A model generated the notes under the pieces. The model searched no databases. It had not been told where the DNA came from and saw only the letters and a list, made by a program, of their open reading frames with translations. 64,000 nt of DNA from Flavobacterium sharifuzzamanii (GTDB lineage Bacteria; Bacteroidota; Bacteroidia; Flavobacteriales; Flavobacteriaceae): NCBI RefSeq assembly GCF_003254585.1, contig NZ_QJGZ01000040.1, forward strand, positions 1 through 64,000, given 5' to 3'. Below, piece after piece: positions 1 to 8,654 of this stretch. Within the stretch, counting starts at the first letter, position 1. The number at the start of each line of letters is the position of its first letter. Both the position numbers and the translations under genes were made by a program.

Positions 1-2283
1 AGTAGTATCCTGAATTGTGATCACTTGAGTGAAAGTGTCAGAAGTATTTCCGCAGTCATCTTTAACGGTCCAAGTGTTGGTGTATGTTCCAGCGTTTCCG
101 CATCCTTGAGAAGCTACGAATTGACCGCTTACTTTAATGATATTGGTAACATCGGCATCGCACAAGTCAGATGCTGATGGAGACTTTCCTTGAGCTATAA
201 TAAGTCCAGCTGCATCGCTGCATTCTACTGTTGTATTTAGCGAACCGGCAGCAGTTGTCCAAATTGGAGCAGTAGTATCCTGAATAGTGATTACCTGTGT
301 GAAAACTGTCGAAGTGTTATTGCAGACATCTTTAGCGGTCCAAGTGTTGGTGTAAGTTCCAGAATTGGCACATGTTCCAGCGGCGAAAGCTCCGCTCACT
401 TTTGTATAGGTTACAGTTCCACCGCAATTGTCTGTGGCAACAGGAGCCTGATTTTGTGCTGCTGTCAATCCTGCAGTATCGCTACACTGTAAAGTAACAT
501 TTAAAGTGCCTGCAAGAGTTGTCCAAGTTGGTGCAGTCGTGTCTTGAATAGTGATCACTTGAGTGAAAACTGTTGAAGTGTTATTGCAGACGTCTTTAGC
601 GGTCCAAGTGTTGGTGTAAGTTCCAGAATTGGCACAAGTTCCAGCAGCGAAAGTTCCGCTCACTTTAGTATAGGTTACAGTTCCACCGCAATTGTCTGTG
701 GCAACAGGAGCTTGATTTTGTGCTGCTGTTAATCCTGCCGTATCGCTGCACTGTAATGTAACATTTAAAGTACCTGCTTGAGTTGTCCAAGTTGGCGCAG
801 TCGTGTCTTGAATAGTGATCACTTGAGTGAAAACTGTTGAAGTATTATTGCAGGCGTCTTTAGCGGTCCAAGTGTTGGTGTAAGTTCCAGAATTGGCACA
901 AGTTCCAGCGGCGAAAGTTCCGCTCACTTTAGTATAGGTTACAGTTCCACCGCAATTGTCTGTGGCAACAGGAGCCTGATTTTGCGCTGCTGTCAATCCT
1001 GCAGTATCGCTGCATTGTAAAGTAACATTTAAAGCGCCTGCAAGAGTTGTCCAAGTTGGCGCCGTTGTGTCGTTAACAGTTACTATTTTTTCACAAGTAG
1101 AACTGCATCCATTTAAAGTAGTGGTTAATAATAATTTAAACGTTGTATTACAAGTAGAGCCAGCTTGAACAGTGACGTTTTGTAAATTTGTAGCCGATGT
1201 TATTGTAGCGCCATTTGCAGTTGCCGGAGGCAAAGACCACGAATATGTTGTCATACTGGCTGGAGCCGCATAAACATTAGAAGAAGATAGACATACAGGG
1301 CCACTAGTGCCAGTAATAGAACAAGCAGTTGGAGTATTTACCGTTACGGTTGCTTCACTTGTCGCAATATTACTTCCAGAGCATAAACCCGAATTAGAAA
1401 ATATTGCTCTGAATTTTGTGGTTTGTGTTAAACTACCTGTATTGTAAGCTGTTAAACCTACGGTATTGGCAATATCTACCCACACTGAAAAAGGAGCAAC
1501 AGATGATTGCCATTTAATTACATTAGAATTAGCATTTAGACCTGTTATTGTTAAAGCAGCACTAGCTCCTGAACATATAGTTGAGTTTGGTCCAACTGTT
1601 CCTTTTAGTGGAATTCCGAAAGTAAGTGGAGTATTAGTACATAGACTTGAATTAGGTGAGTTACCACTAACAGAAGCTAATTTTGTAACGTTAATTACAC
1701 CTGGGTTATTGGGATCACAAATGTTAATTCCCAAGCTTCCAAAAGGAACATTAAACTCTAAAAATGTAGCACCAGAATTACAATTGGCATTACCTGCCTT
1801 AGCACCAAGACCTGCAGGGATAACATTAGTTTGAGTTTTAACACTGCCATTTCCTGTGTATAAAGTAAAACCATTTCCGTTAGAATTAATTTCTAAGATA
1901 TACTCAGCACCGGCTACAGTAATTGTTCCCCCAAATGAATCTGATGTTAATCCTGTTGCTGGATTATTATCAGTATCTAAGTACAATCTAAAAAGTGCCG
2001 AACCACCATTCCCAATATCCATACCTAATCTTAAAACTTGATTTTGGGTATCAACTTTAGCGCGAATCGTACCAATGTTGCATGTTGAAGAAGGGTTAGC
2101 TAATAATACTGTGCTGTAAACCGTTCCAGTCGCATATTCATCACCAACTGCACCTGGGCCAGGGCAGTAATTGCCATCATATGTGTTTTGAGAATAGCCA
2201 CTTGTAGTAAATATTAAAAGTAACGTAATATAAACGCATTTAATATTAGTATTAATATTCGTTAAAAGAGTAATGTTTTTCAT
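1..2283 (-). CDS. Large secreted HYR/Ig-repeat surface protein (N-terminal part, runs off window)
   Basis: The frame is open from the ATG at 2283 to the window edge, 761 codons, so the C-terminus is missing. Residues 1 to about 32 form a Sec signal peptide (MKNITLLTN start, TTSGYSQ at the end). The next part, roughly residues 33-400, has Cys-containing Ig-like segments such as CSITGTSGPVCLSSS and a segment with LYLDTDNNPATG. From about residue 404 there are tandem units of 88-90 residues carrying the phrases DTTAPTWTT, LQCSDTAGL, DNCGG and FTQVITIQ, the wording of HYR-like repeats. Such proteins in Flavobacterium are usually giant cell-surface proteins exported by the type IX system, but the C-terminal sorting domain would lie outside the window, so that is inference. 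Adhesin or gliding-related surface protein is the likely role. Confidence 0.85.
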   Translation of the reverse strand, partial: MKNITLLTNINTNIKCVYITLLLIFTTSGYSQNTYDGNYCPGPGAVGDEYATGTVYSTVLLANPSSTCNIGTIRAKVDTQNQVLRLGMDIGNGGSALFRLYLDTDNNPATGLTSDSFGGTITVAGAEYILEINSNGNGFTLYTGNGSVKTQTNVIPAGLGAKAGNANCNSGATFLEFNVPFGSLGINICDPNNPGVINVTKLASVSGNSPNSSLCTNTPLTFGIPLKGTVGPNSTICSGASAALTITGLNANSNVIKWQSSVAPFSVWVDIANTVGLTAYNTGSLTQTTKFRAIFSNSGLCSGSNIATSEATVTVNTPTACSITGTSGPVCLSSSNVYAAPASMTTYSWSLPPATANGATITSATNLQNVTVQAGSTCNTTFKLLLTTTLNGCSSTCEKIVTVNDTTAPTWTTLAGALNVTLQCSDTAGLTAAQNQAPVATDNCGGTVTYTKVSGTFAAGTCANSGTYTNTWTAKDACNNTSTVFTQVITIQDTTAPTWTTQAGTLNVTLQCSDTAGLTAAQNQAPVATDNCGGTVTYTKVSGTFAAGTCANSGTYTNTWTAKDVCNNTSTVFTQVITIQDTTAPTWTTLAGTLNVTLQCSDTAGLTAAQNQAPVATDNCGGTVTYTKVSGAFAAGTCANSGTYTNTWTAKDVCNNTSTVFTQVITIQDTTAPIWTTAAGSLNTTVECSDAAGLIIAQGKSPSASDLCDADVTNIIKVSGQFVASQGCGNAGTYTNTWTVKDDCGNTSDTFTQVITIQDTT
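12..1073 (-). repeat. Tandem HYR-domain coding repeats (four units of 264-270 bp)
   Basis: The marker TGAATAGTGATCAC (with small variants) recurs on the plus strand at 11, 281, 545 and 809, giving steps of 270, 264 and 264 bp. The three units between 282 and 1073 are very similar to each other at the DNA level, which suggests recent duplication or gene conversion. The unit nearest the window edge (12-281) is clearly more diverged and six bases longer. All units stay in frame with the protein read from 2283. Confidence 0.85.
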
Positions 2284-3109
2284 AATCTCTAATTTTTAAT
2301 CTTTAGTAAATTTTATTTTGAGATTCTTGAGTTATAATCCGTTTTAATTGATTATAAATTGCCGAGGCTGTTCTTGGTAAAAATTATAATATTGACTTAA
2401 AAAATTGGCTTGTAGAAAAATGAGTGTTTTTGATTTTTTTTTAAGTTTTAGGTTAATGTTCAGTAAAAATCTCAAGAAGATGGAAAAACTTTTCTATTCA
2501 TTTAAATGGGACAAATAGCTTATTAATCACATCCTGCATTTCTAACAAAAAAATAACTTACAATTTTGACACTTTTTAGGACCGTTCAAGTGACACTTTT
2601 TTATTCTTATAAATTGTTTCTCTGTTTTGTGATATATTTAATATTTTAACAGAATCAAAGTTATATTAGAGTTTTTCTAATATGATTTTTTTATCTGTAA
2701 CTAACCTAAAAACTCGTTGAAGTGTTGTTTTTTTATCAAAAAATGACTCAAAAACACTTTTTTTTAACTCAAAAAAGTAGAATTTTTCTCCTCATTTTTT
2801 TGCTTTATTGATGATATTAAGTTTCTTTGTTGTGTATTAAGTGATTAATAATCAGGTATTTAGTTAATTTTTTGGAATATTGCGGAATGTCGACTAAATA
2901 CTAATTTTATAGATGAAGTACATAAAATGACAAAAAGTAGCTTTTCTAATTTTTGCAGTCCAAAAGTTTTTACAGGGCATTTATTCTTGTTAAAATTTTG
3001 TTATAATGTTAACAGAAATAAAAAAAAGAAAAGGTTTAAGATATCTTTTGTAAATTAGAACTTAATTAAAAAAATGACCTGCAATTCAGGTTTTTAAAAT
3101 TTGCTACTT
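2284..3109. other. Gene-free stretch of about 0.8 kb between divergent genes
   Basis: This is very AT-rich and has no convincing reading frame. It must hold the promoters of the surface protein (leftward) and the phosphatase-ppk operon (rightward). A TAACTTTG box on the minus strand (2656-2663) fits the Bacteroidota -7 consensus TAnnTTTG, but without a clear TTG partner. A TAATTTTTG at 2947-2955 on the plus strand is one base too long for the consensus. A short AT-only hairpin (ATATTAGA 2663-2670 with TCTAATAT 2676-2683) is followed by a T run. The direct repeat TGACACTTTT occurs at about 2568 and 2591. None of these is strong. Confidence 0.4.
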
Positions 3110-3595
3110 ATGAAAAATCTTATATTAATTCGTCATGCCAAATCTAGCTGGGAAGCACCATTGAAAGATTTCGATCGTCCATTGATGAAAAGAGGGATTT
3201 TAGATGCGCATGATGTTTCATTAAATATTTCAGAGTATCTTCCAAAAACGTATATTATTTGGAGCAGCACAGCCGCGAGAGCCACAGAGACTGCTTTAAT
3301 TTTTGCGCAAAACATATCTTATCCATTAGAAAGCATCATTTTTAGAGACGATTTGTACACTTTTGATGAGAAGCAGCTCGAAAAAGTTATTAAATCGTGT
3401 GATAATAGTTTTGAAAGCGTTATTCTTTTTGGACATAACGAGGCTATTACAAATTTTGTTAATAAATTTGGGGATGTTTTTATAGAAAATGTACCAACTT
3501 CAGGCTTTGTATCGTTACAGTTTGATGCCGAAAGTTGGGACACGATCCATAAGGGCAAAACACATAAAACTATTTTCCCCAAAGATTTAAAATAA
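3110..3595 (+). CDS. SixA-type phosphohistidine phosphatase (histidine phosphatase family)
   Basis: The product of 161 residues opens with MKNLILIRHAKSSW, the RHG-type catalytic motif of the histidine phosphatase superfamily (His9), and has the second active-site stretch ILFGHNEAI near residue 110. It is short and lacks a signal peptide, as in SixA, which removes phosphate from phosphohistidine proteins in the cytoplasm. The ATG at 3110 is preferred to the upstream in-frame TTG at 3101, because it puts the beta-strand directly before RHAK. Only five bases separate it from ppk1, so the two are almost certainly co-transcribed. PPK1 itself works through a phosphohistidine; whether this phosphatase acts on PPK1 is speculation. 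Confidence 0.85.
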   Translation: MKNLILIRHAKSSWEAPLKDFDRPLMKRGILDAHDVSLNISEYLPKTYIIWSSTAARATETALIFAQNISYPLESIIFRDDLYTFDEKQLEKVIKSCDNSFESVILFGHNEAITNFVNKFGDVFIENVPTSGFVSLQFDAESWDTIHKGKTHKTIFPKDLK

Positions 3596-3600
3596 TTACA

Positions 3601-5679
3601 GTGTACGAACAGAAATATATCGATAGAGAAAAAAGCTGGTTAGCGTTTAATGCGAGAGTGCTTCAGGAAGCAGCAGACAATACAGTACCACTTTTAGACA
3701 GACTGCGTTTTGTTGGAATTTTTTCAAACAACTTAGACGAATTTTTTAGAGTTCGGTACGCGGCCATTCGACGATTAAGTCTTTCAGGTATTTCTGGTGA
3801 AAAATATTTAGGCGGTATTTCTGCTCATCAATTAATTAAAGATATTACTGAAATTGTAATTCAACAACAATCTGAGAGTTTGCGTATTCTCGGAAACATT
3901 GAAGCAGAACTAGAATCTGAAAATATTTTTATTATCAATGAAAAACAGATTACACCAAAACAAGAGTGTTTCTTAAAGGACTTTTATACCCAAAAATTAA
4001 GTCCAGAACTAGTGACTATCATTTTAAATGATTTGGCTGTTTTTCCAATTCTAAAAGATACTTTAGGATATTTGGCAGTTCGTTTAGAATTAGCAAATGA
4101 TGAGGTTCGTTATGCCTTAATTGAAATCCCAAAAAATATCAACAGATTTGTCGTTCTTCCTTCTGAAGACGAAAAACAATATGTTATTTTAATAGATGAT
4201 GTTATTCGTTTTAAACTGAAAAACATCTTTAATATATTTGATTACAAGAGCGTTTCTGCTCACATGATCAAAATTACTCGTGATGCGCAATTGGATATAG
4301 ACAGTGATTTAAGTAAAAGTATGCTAGAAAAGATTGCTTCGTCTGTAAAAGATCGCCGAATTGGAGAGCCTGTTCGTTTTATTTACGATAATTTAATTGA
4401 AGAAGATACTCTGCAATTTTTCTTGGATAAAATGAAAATTGTAGAAACAGATAGTATAATTCCAGGAGGAAGATATCATAATCGTCGCGATTACATGAGT
4501 TTTCCAAATCTCGGTAGATACGATTTGTTGTATAAACCAAACGAACCACTGCCAGTTCCAGGTCTGAGTTTGGAAGGAAGTATTTTGGAAAAAATCTCTA
4601 AAAAAGATTATTTAGTGCACGCACCTTACCAGTCATTTTCATATTTGACTAAGTTTTTGCGTGAAGCCGCTTTAGATCCAAAAGTAACAAGCATTAAAAT
4701 TACATTATATCGTTTAGCAAAGAACTCACAAATTATTAGTTCTTTGATAAACGCAGCCAAAAATGGTAAAAGAGTAGTTGTGCAGATCGAACTTCAAGCA
4801 CGTTTTGATGAAGCTTCGAATATTTCTTATGCAGAACAAATGCAGACAGAAGGCATCGAACTTATTTTTGGTATCAAAGGATTGAAAGTGCACAGTAAGA
4901 TTTGCGTAATTGAAAGAACGGAAGAAGGTAAAAACCGTCGTTACGGATTCATCTCAACAGGAAACTTCAACGAATCTACGGCAAAAATTTATACTGATGT
5001 AACACTTTTTACATGTCATCAAGGGATTTTAAAAGACACATCAAAAATATTTGAGTTTTTTGATATTAATTATAGAGTTCATAGATACAAACATTTAATT
5101 GTATCACCTCATTATACCAGAACCAAATTCATCAAACTAATTGATCGTGAAATTCTTCATGCATTGGCTGGTAGAAAAACGCACATTAAATTAAAAATGA
5201 ATAGTTTGTCCGATTTTAAAATGATCGATAAATTATACGAAGCAAGTAATGCAGGAGTAAAAATCCAGCTTCAAGTAAGAGGAATATGTTCTCTAATTCC
5301 GGGAATTCCGGGAATGAGCGAAAACATCGAAGCCATAAGTATTGTAGATAATTACTTAGAACATTCGAGAGTTTACATTTTCGGAAATGCAGGCTTAACC
5401 GAGGTTTACATTTCGTCTGCCGATTTTATGACTAGAAATCTTGACGGCAGAGTCGAAGTAACCTGTCCGATTTACGATCTTGAAATCAAAAAAGAATTGA
5501 TTGATAACTTTAATATTGCTTGGAAAGGAAATGTAAAAGTGAGATATCACTCTTATAAATTAGATAATAAATATAAGCCGAAAAATCATCATGCCCCATT
5601 TAGAGCACAATTTGAAACCTATAAATATTATCAGAATAAAGTAGCCATACTTGAAGAGGTTCCTCAAAAAGTAAATTAA
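3601..5679 (+). CDS. ppk1: Polyphosphate kinase (PPK1)
   Basis: The 692-residue protein has the usual length and the typical start YIDREKSWLAFNARVLQEA followed by NNLDEFFRVR. PPK1 reversibly transfers the gamma phosphate of ATP to polyphosphate through a phosphohistidine. The expected catalytic histidine lies at residue 431 (LKVHSKICVIER) and the second conserved one at 588 (NYLEHSRVYIFGN). The segment RYGFISTGNFNESTAKIYTD is also typical of the C1 domain. The start codon is GTG; the next codons match the family N-terminus closely and no better ATG is near. It sits between the SixA-like phosphatase and ppx, forming a polyphosphate operon. Confidence 0.96.
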   Translation: MYEQKYIDREKSWLAFNARVLQEAADNTVPLLDRLRFVGIFSNNLDEFFRVRYAAIRRLSLSGISGEKYLGGISAHQLIKDITEIVIQQQSESLRILGNIEAELESENIFIINEKQITPKQECFLKDFYTQKLSPELVTIILNDLAVFPILKDTLGYLAVRLELANDEVRYALIEIPKNINRFVVLPSEDEKQYVILIDDVIRFKLKNIFNIFDYKSVSAHMIKITRDAQLDIDSDLSKSMLEKIASSVKDRRIGEPVRFIYDNLIEEDTLQFFLDKMKIVETDSIIPGGRYHNRRDYMSFPNLGRYDLLYKPNEPLPVPGLSLEGSILEKISKKDYLVHAPYQSFSYLTKFLREAALDPKVTSIKITLYRLAKNSQIISSLINAAKNGKRVVVQIELQARFDEASNISYAEQMQTEGIELIFGIKGLKVHSKICVIERTEEGKNRRYGFISTGNFNESTAKIYTDVTLFTCHQGILKDTSKIFEFFDINYRVHRYKHLIVSPHYTRTKFIKLIDREILHALAGRKTHIKLKMNSLSDFKMIDKLYEASNAGVKIQLQVRGICSLIPGIPGMSENIEAISIVDNYLEHSRVYIFGNAGLTEVYISSADFMTRNLDGRVEVTCPIYDLEIKKELIDNFNIAWKGNVKVRYHSYKLDNKYKPKNHHAPFRAQFETYKYYQNKVAILEEVPQKVN

Positions 5680-5712
5680 TAATAAATACCAATTTCAAAT
5701 CATAAAGTGAGC

Positions 5713-6603
5713 ATGATTAATATTAGGAAGTTCGCAGCGATAGATATCGGTTCAAATGCCATGAGGCTTTTGATTGCTAACGTTGTTGAACAAGAAGGCA
5801 AAGAACCGCAGTTTAATAAAAGTTCCCTTGTTCGTGTGCCAATTCGTTTAGGACAAGATGCCTTTACAGTTGGAGAAATTTCACCAGAAAATATAGATCG
5901 AATGGCGGATGCAATGAAAGCATTCAACCTTTTGATGAAAGTACATAAAGTAGAGCGTTATATGGCATTTGCAACTTCTGCAATGCGCGAAGCTTATAAT
6001 GCAAAAGAAGTTGTGGCTTTAATTAAGAAAAAAGCCGACATTAAAATCGAGATTATCGACGGTAAAAAAGAAGCAGCAATTATTGCTTCTACAGATTTGC
6101 ATCATTTAATTAAATCTGACGAAACTTATCTTTTTGTGGATGTTGGAGGTGGAAGTACCGAGTTTACTTTATTCTCTGATGGAAAAATGATTACTTCAAG
6201 ATCTTTCAAAGCGGGAACTGTTCGTTTATTGAACAACATGGTTCATGATTCAGTTTGGGATGAAATCGAAAAATGGATTAAAACCAACACGGCAGATTAC
6301 GATGAAGTAACATTGATAGGTTCTGGAGGAAACATCAATAAGCTGTTTAAAATGTCTGGAAAACAGCAAGAAAAACCGCTTTCATACATATATGTTAATT
6401 CACAGTATGCATTTTTAAATTCATTGACTTACGAACAGAGAATTGCCGAACTGGGTTTGAACTCCGACCGTGCCGACGTAATTATTCATGCAACAAGAAT
6501 TTATCTAAACGCTATGAAATGGAGTGGTGCGCGCCAGATTTATGTTCCTAAAATCGGACTTTCTGATGGTATCGTAAAAGCAATGTATTACGGTAAAATT
6601 TAA
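5713..6603 (+). CDS. ppx: Exopolyphosphatase, Ppx/GppA family
   Basis: The 296-residue protein has the actin-like ATPase phosphate loop AAIDIGSNAMRLLI at its N-terminus, VDVGGGSTEFTLF near residue 145 and SGGNINKLF near 215, all signatures of Ppx/GppA. It lacks the C-terminal HD domain of the long E. coli enzymes, so it is the short two-lobed form common in Bacteroidota. It should release phosphate from the ends of polyphosphate, or hydrolyse pppGpp; the position directly after ppk1 favours the first. A GTG at 5707 is in frame; ATG 5713 is preferred because it gives the compact start MINIRKF. Confidence 0.93.
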   Translation: MINIRKFAAIDIGSNAMRLLIANVVEQEGKEPQFNKSSLVRVPIRLGQDAFTVGEISPENIDRMADAMKAFNLLMKVHKVERYMAFATSAMREAYNAKEVVALIKKKADIKIEIIDGKKEAAIIASTDLHHLIKSDETYLFVDVGGGSTEFTLFSDGKMITSRSFKAGTVRLLNNMVHDSVWDEIEKWIKTNTADYDEVTLIGSGGNINKLFKMSGKQQEKPLSYIYVNSQYAFLNSLTYEQRIAELGLNSDRADVIIHATRIYLNAMKWSGARQIYVPKIGLSDGIVKAMYYGKI

Positions 6604-6623
6604 TATTTATATTTTCTTTGTAA

Positions 6624-7196
6624 ATGAATAAAGGCAGACTTGAAGCTTTTAGTGATGGCGTTTTGGCTATCATTATTACGATTATGATTTTGGAAATTAA
6701 AGCCCCAGAAGGGCATGAATTTGCAGATTTAAAACCACTTATTCCGAAGTTTTTAAGTTATGTTTTGAGTTTTATTTACGTTGGAATATACTGGAATAAT
6801 CACCATTATTTACTTCATGGTTTATCAAAAGTAAATGGGAAAGTATTATGGAGTAATCTGCACTTTTTGTTTTGGCTTTCTTTAATCCCCGTTTCTACCG
6901 CTTGGATGGGAGAGCATAATTTTGAAAAAGCCGCAATGACGATGTATGGAGTTGTGCTACTTCTTTCTGCAATCTCTTATATTATTTTGCAATATACTAT
7001 AATGTGTAGCGAAGGAAGCAATTCTGCTTTAAGAAAAGCACTAAACAAAGATTATAAAGGTAAAATCTCCTTAGTTTTATACGTTATCGGAATTGTTACG
7101 GCATTCTTTAATCAGTGGGTTTCTGGGGCGGCCTATTTTACAGTTGCAATGTTATGGCTTATTCCAGACAAAAGAATCGGAAAGATTTTTTCTTAA
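6624..7196 (+). CDS. TMEM175/DUF1211-family potassium channel-like membrane protein
   Basis: The 190-residue protein begins MNKGRLEAFSDGVLAIIITI. The FSDG motif inside the first transmembrane helix is the selectivity-filter signature of the TMEM175 family, whose bacterial members conduct potassium. Further hydrophobic helices follow at roughly residues 40-60, 75-95, 108-130 and 150-185, giving the five to six spans expected. It lies 20 bp after ppx and 12 bp before a Crp-like gene, so it may be on the same transcript. A link between a cation channel and polyphosphate (a large polyanion) is tempting but unproven. Confidence 0.85.
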   Translation: MNKGRLEAFSDGVLAIIITIMILEIKAPEGHEFADLKPLIPKFLSYVLSFIYVGIYWNNHHYLLHGLSKVNGKVLWSNLHFLFWLSLIPVSTAWMGEHNFEKAAMTMYGVVLLLSAISYIILQYTIMCSEGSNSALRKALNKDYKGKISLVLYVIGIVTAFFNQWVSGAAYFTVAMLWLIPDKRIGKIFS

Positions 7197-7208
7197 AATG
7201 AATAGTTT

Positions 7209-7769
7209 ATGAAATCTGTTTTTCAGTCCATTCAAGATTTTTCTGCTGATGAATTGAGTCTTTTAGATAGCTTGATTACATTTCGGACATTAAAAAAAGG
7301 AGAACTTCTCTTGACTGAAAATCAGGTTTGCAATGAAATAGTTTTTATCGAAAAAGGAATTCTCCGTTCCTTTTTTGTCAATCATAAAGGTGACGAAATC
7401 ACTAATTGTTTTGCTTTCGAAAATGAATTTATGGCTTCTTTTGCCAGTTTTATCACAGAAGAAAAAGCAGAGGAAAACATTCAAGCACTTACAGATACAG
7501 AATTACAGATTTTAGACCGAAAAGCTTTGGAAAAACTCTATCTATCAGGTTTTAACTGGCAGGAAACAGGTAGAAAATTAACTGAATTAGAATTTGTTAA
7601 CCTGCACAAAAGAATGGTTTCTTTTCAGAAACTATCAGGGGCACAACGCTACGAAGAACTTTGCCAAAATCATCAAAAGTATATTCAGTTAATTCCGTTG
7701 CAATACTTAGCTTCCTATCTAGGAATTACCCCAAGACATTTAAGCCGGATCAGGAAAGCGGTTGTTTAA
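7209..7769 (+). CDS. Crp/Fnr-family transcriptional regulator
   Basis: The 186-residue protein has an N-terminal cyclic-nucleotide-binding-type beta-roll (phrases KKGELLLTENQVCNEIVFIEKG and LRSFFVNHKGDEI) and a short C-terminal helix-turn-helix ending in LASYLGITPRHLSRIRK. This is the common Bacteroidota subgroup that lacks a recognisable cAMP site, so the ligand is unknown. It is the last gene of the plus-strand run that starts with the phosphatase, separated from the channel gene by 12 bp. A repeat-type hairpin follows from 7784. Confidence 0.88.
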   Translation: MKSVFQSIQDFSADELSLLDSLITFRTLKKGELLLTENQVCNEIVFIEKGILRSFFVNHKGDEITNCFAFENEFMASFASFITEEKAEENIQALTDTELQILDRKALEKLYLSGFNWQETGRKLTELEFVNLHKRMVSFQKLSGAQRYEELCQNHQKYIQLIPLQYLASYLGITPRHLSRIRKAVV

Positions 7770-7783
7770 TTTTTTTGTTTCCC

Positions 7784-7866
7784 GCAGATTTTGCAGATTG
7801 AGCAGATTTGTTTTTTTTAAACTTATTGACTTGGAAGAAAGAATCTGCTCAATCTGCAAAATCTGC
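7784..7866. repeat. Perfect 25-bp inverted repeat, AATCTGCAAAATCTGC family
   Basis: The arms 7784-7808 and 7842-7866 are perfect complements, with a 33-bp spacer holding a T8 run. The 16-mer AATCTGCAAAATCTGC recurs at 22709-22724, so this is a copy of a dispersed element and not only a terminator. It lies just after the Crp-like gene and could end its transcript. Confidence 0.8.
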
Positions 7867-7951
7867 TAGAGAAATAAATCTAAACAGTTTTTTCAGGACA
7901 TTTGTCCAGTGAAAGAAAATGTACTAATAGTATTTTTGAAAAAACATAAAC

Positions 7952-8530
7952 ATGAAAAAAATACTAATTATAAACGGACACCCAAACGCCGAAAGCTTCA
8001 ATTTTGGAATTGCAGAATCGTATCAAAAAGGTGCCATAGCTTCTGGTGCACAAGTAGAAACCATCACAATTGCCAATTTAAACTTTAGCCCAAATCTCAA
8101 ATTCGGTTACCAAAAAAGAACAGATCTAGAACCAGATTTATTAGAATCTTGGGAAAAAATTAAAAGAGCCGATCATTTGATTTGGATTCATCCCGTTTGG
8201 TGGGGTGGACTGCCGGCGATAACAAAAGGATTTATAGATCGTTTGTTTTTGCGAGGAATGGCTTTTCAATACCGTGAAAATTCAGTTTGGTGGGATAAAT
8301 TGTTAAAAGGCAAAACAGCTCACATTATCACAACTCTAGATCAGCCGGGCTGGTATTATCGTTTGTTCTTTGGAAGACCAAGCGTTAATCAGTTGAAAAA
8401 ATCTACTTTAGAATTCTGTGGTGTAAAACCAGTTAAAGTAAGCTTCATCGGAGTTATAAAAGGTTCTAAGGAAGAACAAAGGAAAAAATGGCTAGAGAAA
8501 ATTTACAATTTCGGACTAAAAAACAAATAG
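7952..8530 (+). CDS. NAD(P)H-dependent oxidoreductase, flavodoxin-like fold (NQO1/KefG type)
   Basis: The 192-residue protein starts KKILIINGHPNAESFNFGIAESY, the FMN/FAD-binding loop of the Flavodoxin_2 family, and carries IWIHPVWWGGLPAITKGFIDR, the second conserved loop that contacts the isoalloxazine ring. Members reduce quinones with NAD(P)H or act as regulatory subunits of Kef potassium exporters; no kef gene is nearby. It stands alone between a repeat element and the convergent dnaX gene. Confidence 0.9.
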   Translation: MKKILIINGHPNAESFNFGIAESYQKGAIASGAQVETITIANLNFSPNLKFGYQKRTDLEPDLLESWEKIKRADHLIWIHPVWWGGLPAITKGFIDRLFLRGMAFQYRENSVWWDKLLKGKTAHIITTLDQPGWYYRLFFGRPSVNQLKKSTLEFCGVKPVKVSFIGVIKGSKEEQRKKWLEKIYNFGLKNK

Positions 8531-8654
8531 ATTTTTATTTGCTGCGACTCGAGCGATGGCGAATTGGCGAAGCAAATTCAATAAATTATTAAACAGTTTT
8601 TAATAAAGAAAAAAAAATCATGAAAATTCGAGAAATTCGTGGCCAACAAAAAAA

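Noticed and set aside
12-1073. Regular repeats as a possible CRISPR array
   Set aside because: The units are 264-270 bp and encode protein domains in frame; no short repeats with unique spacers are present.
1466-2041. Two plus-strand reading frames
   Set aside because: They lie antisense to the secreted repeat protein, whose minus-strand frame is continuous with a signal peptide and known repeats.
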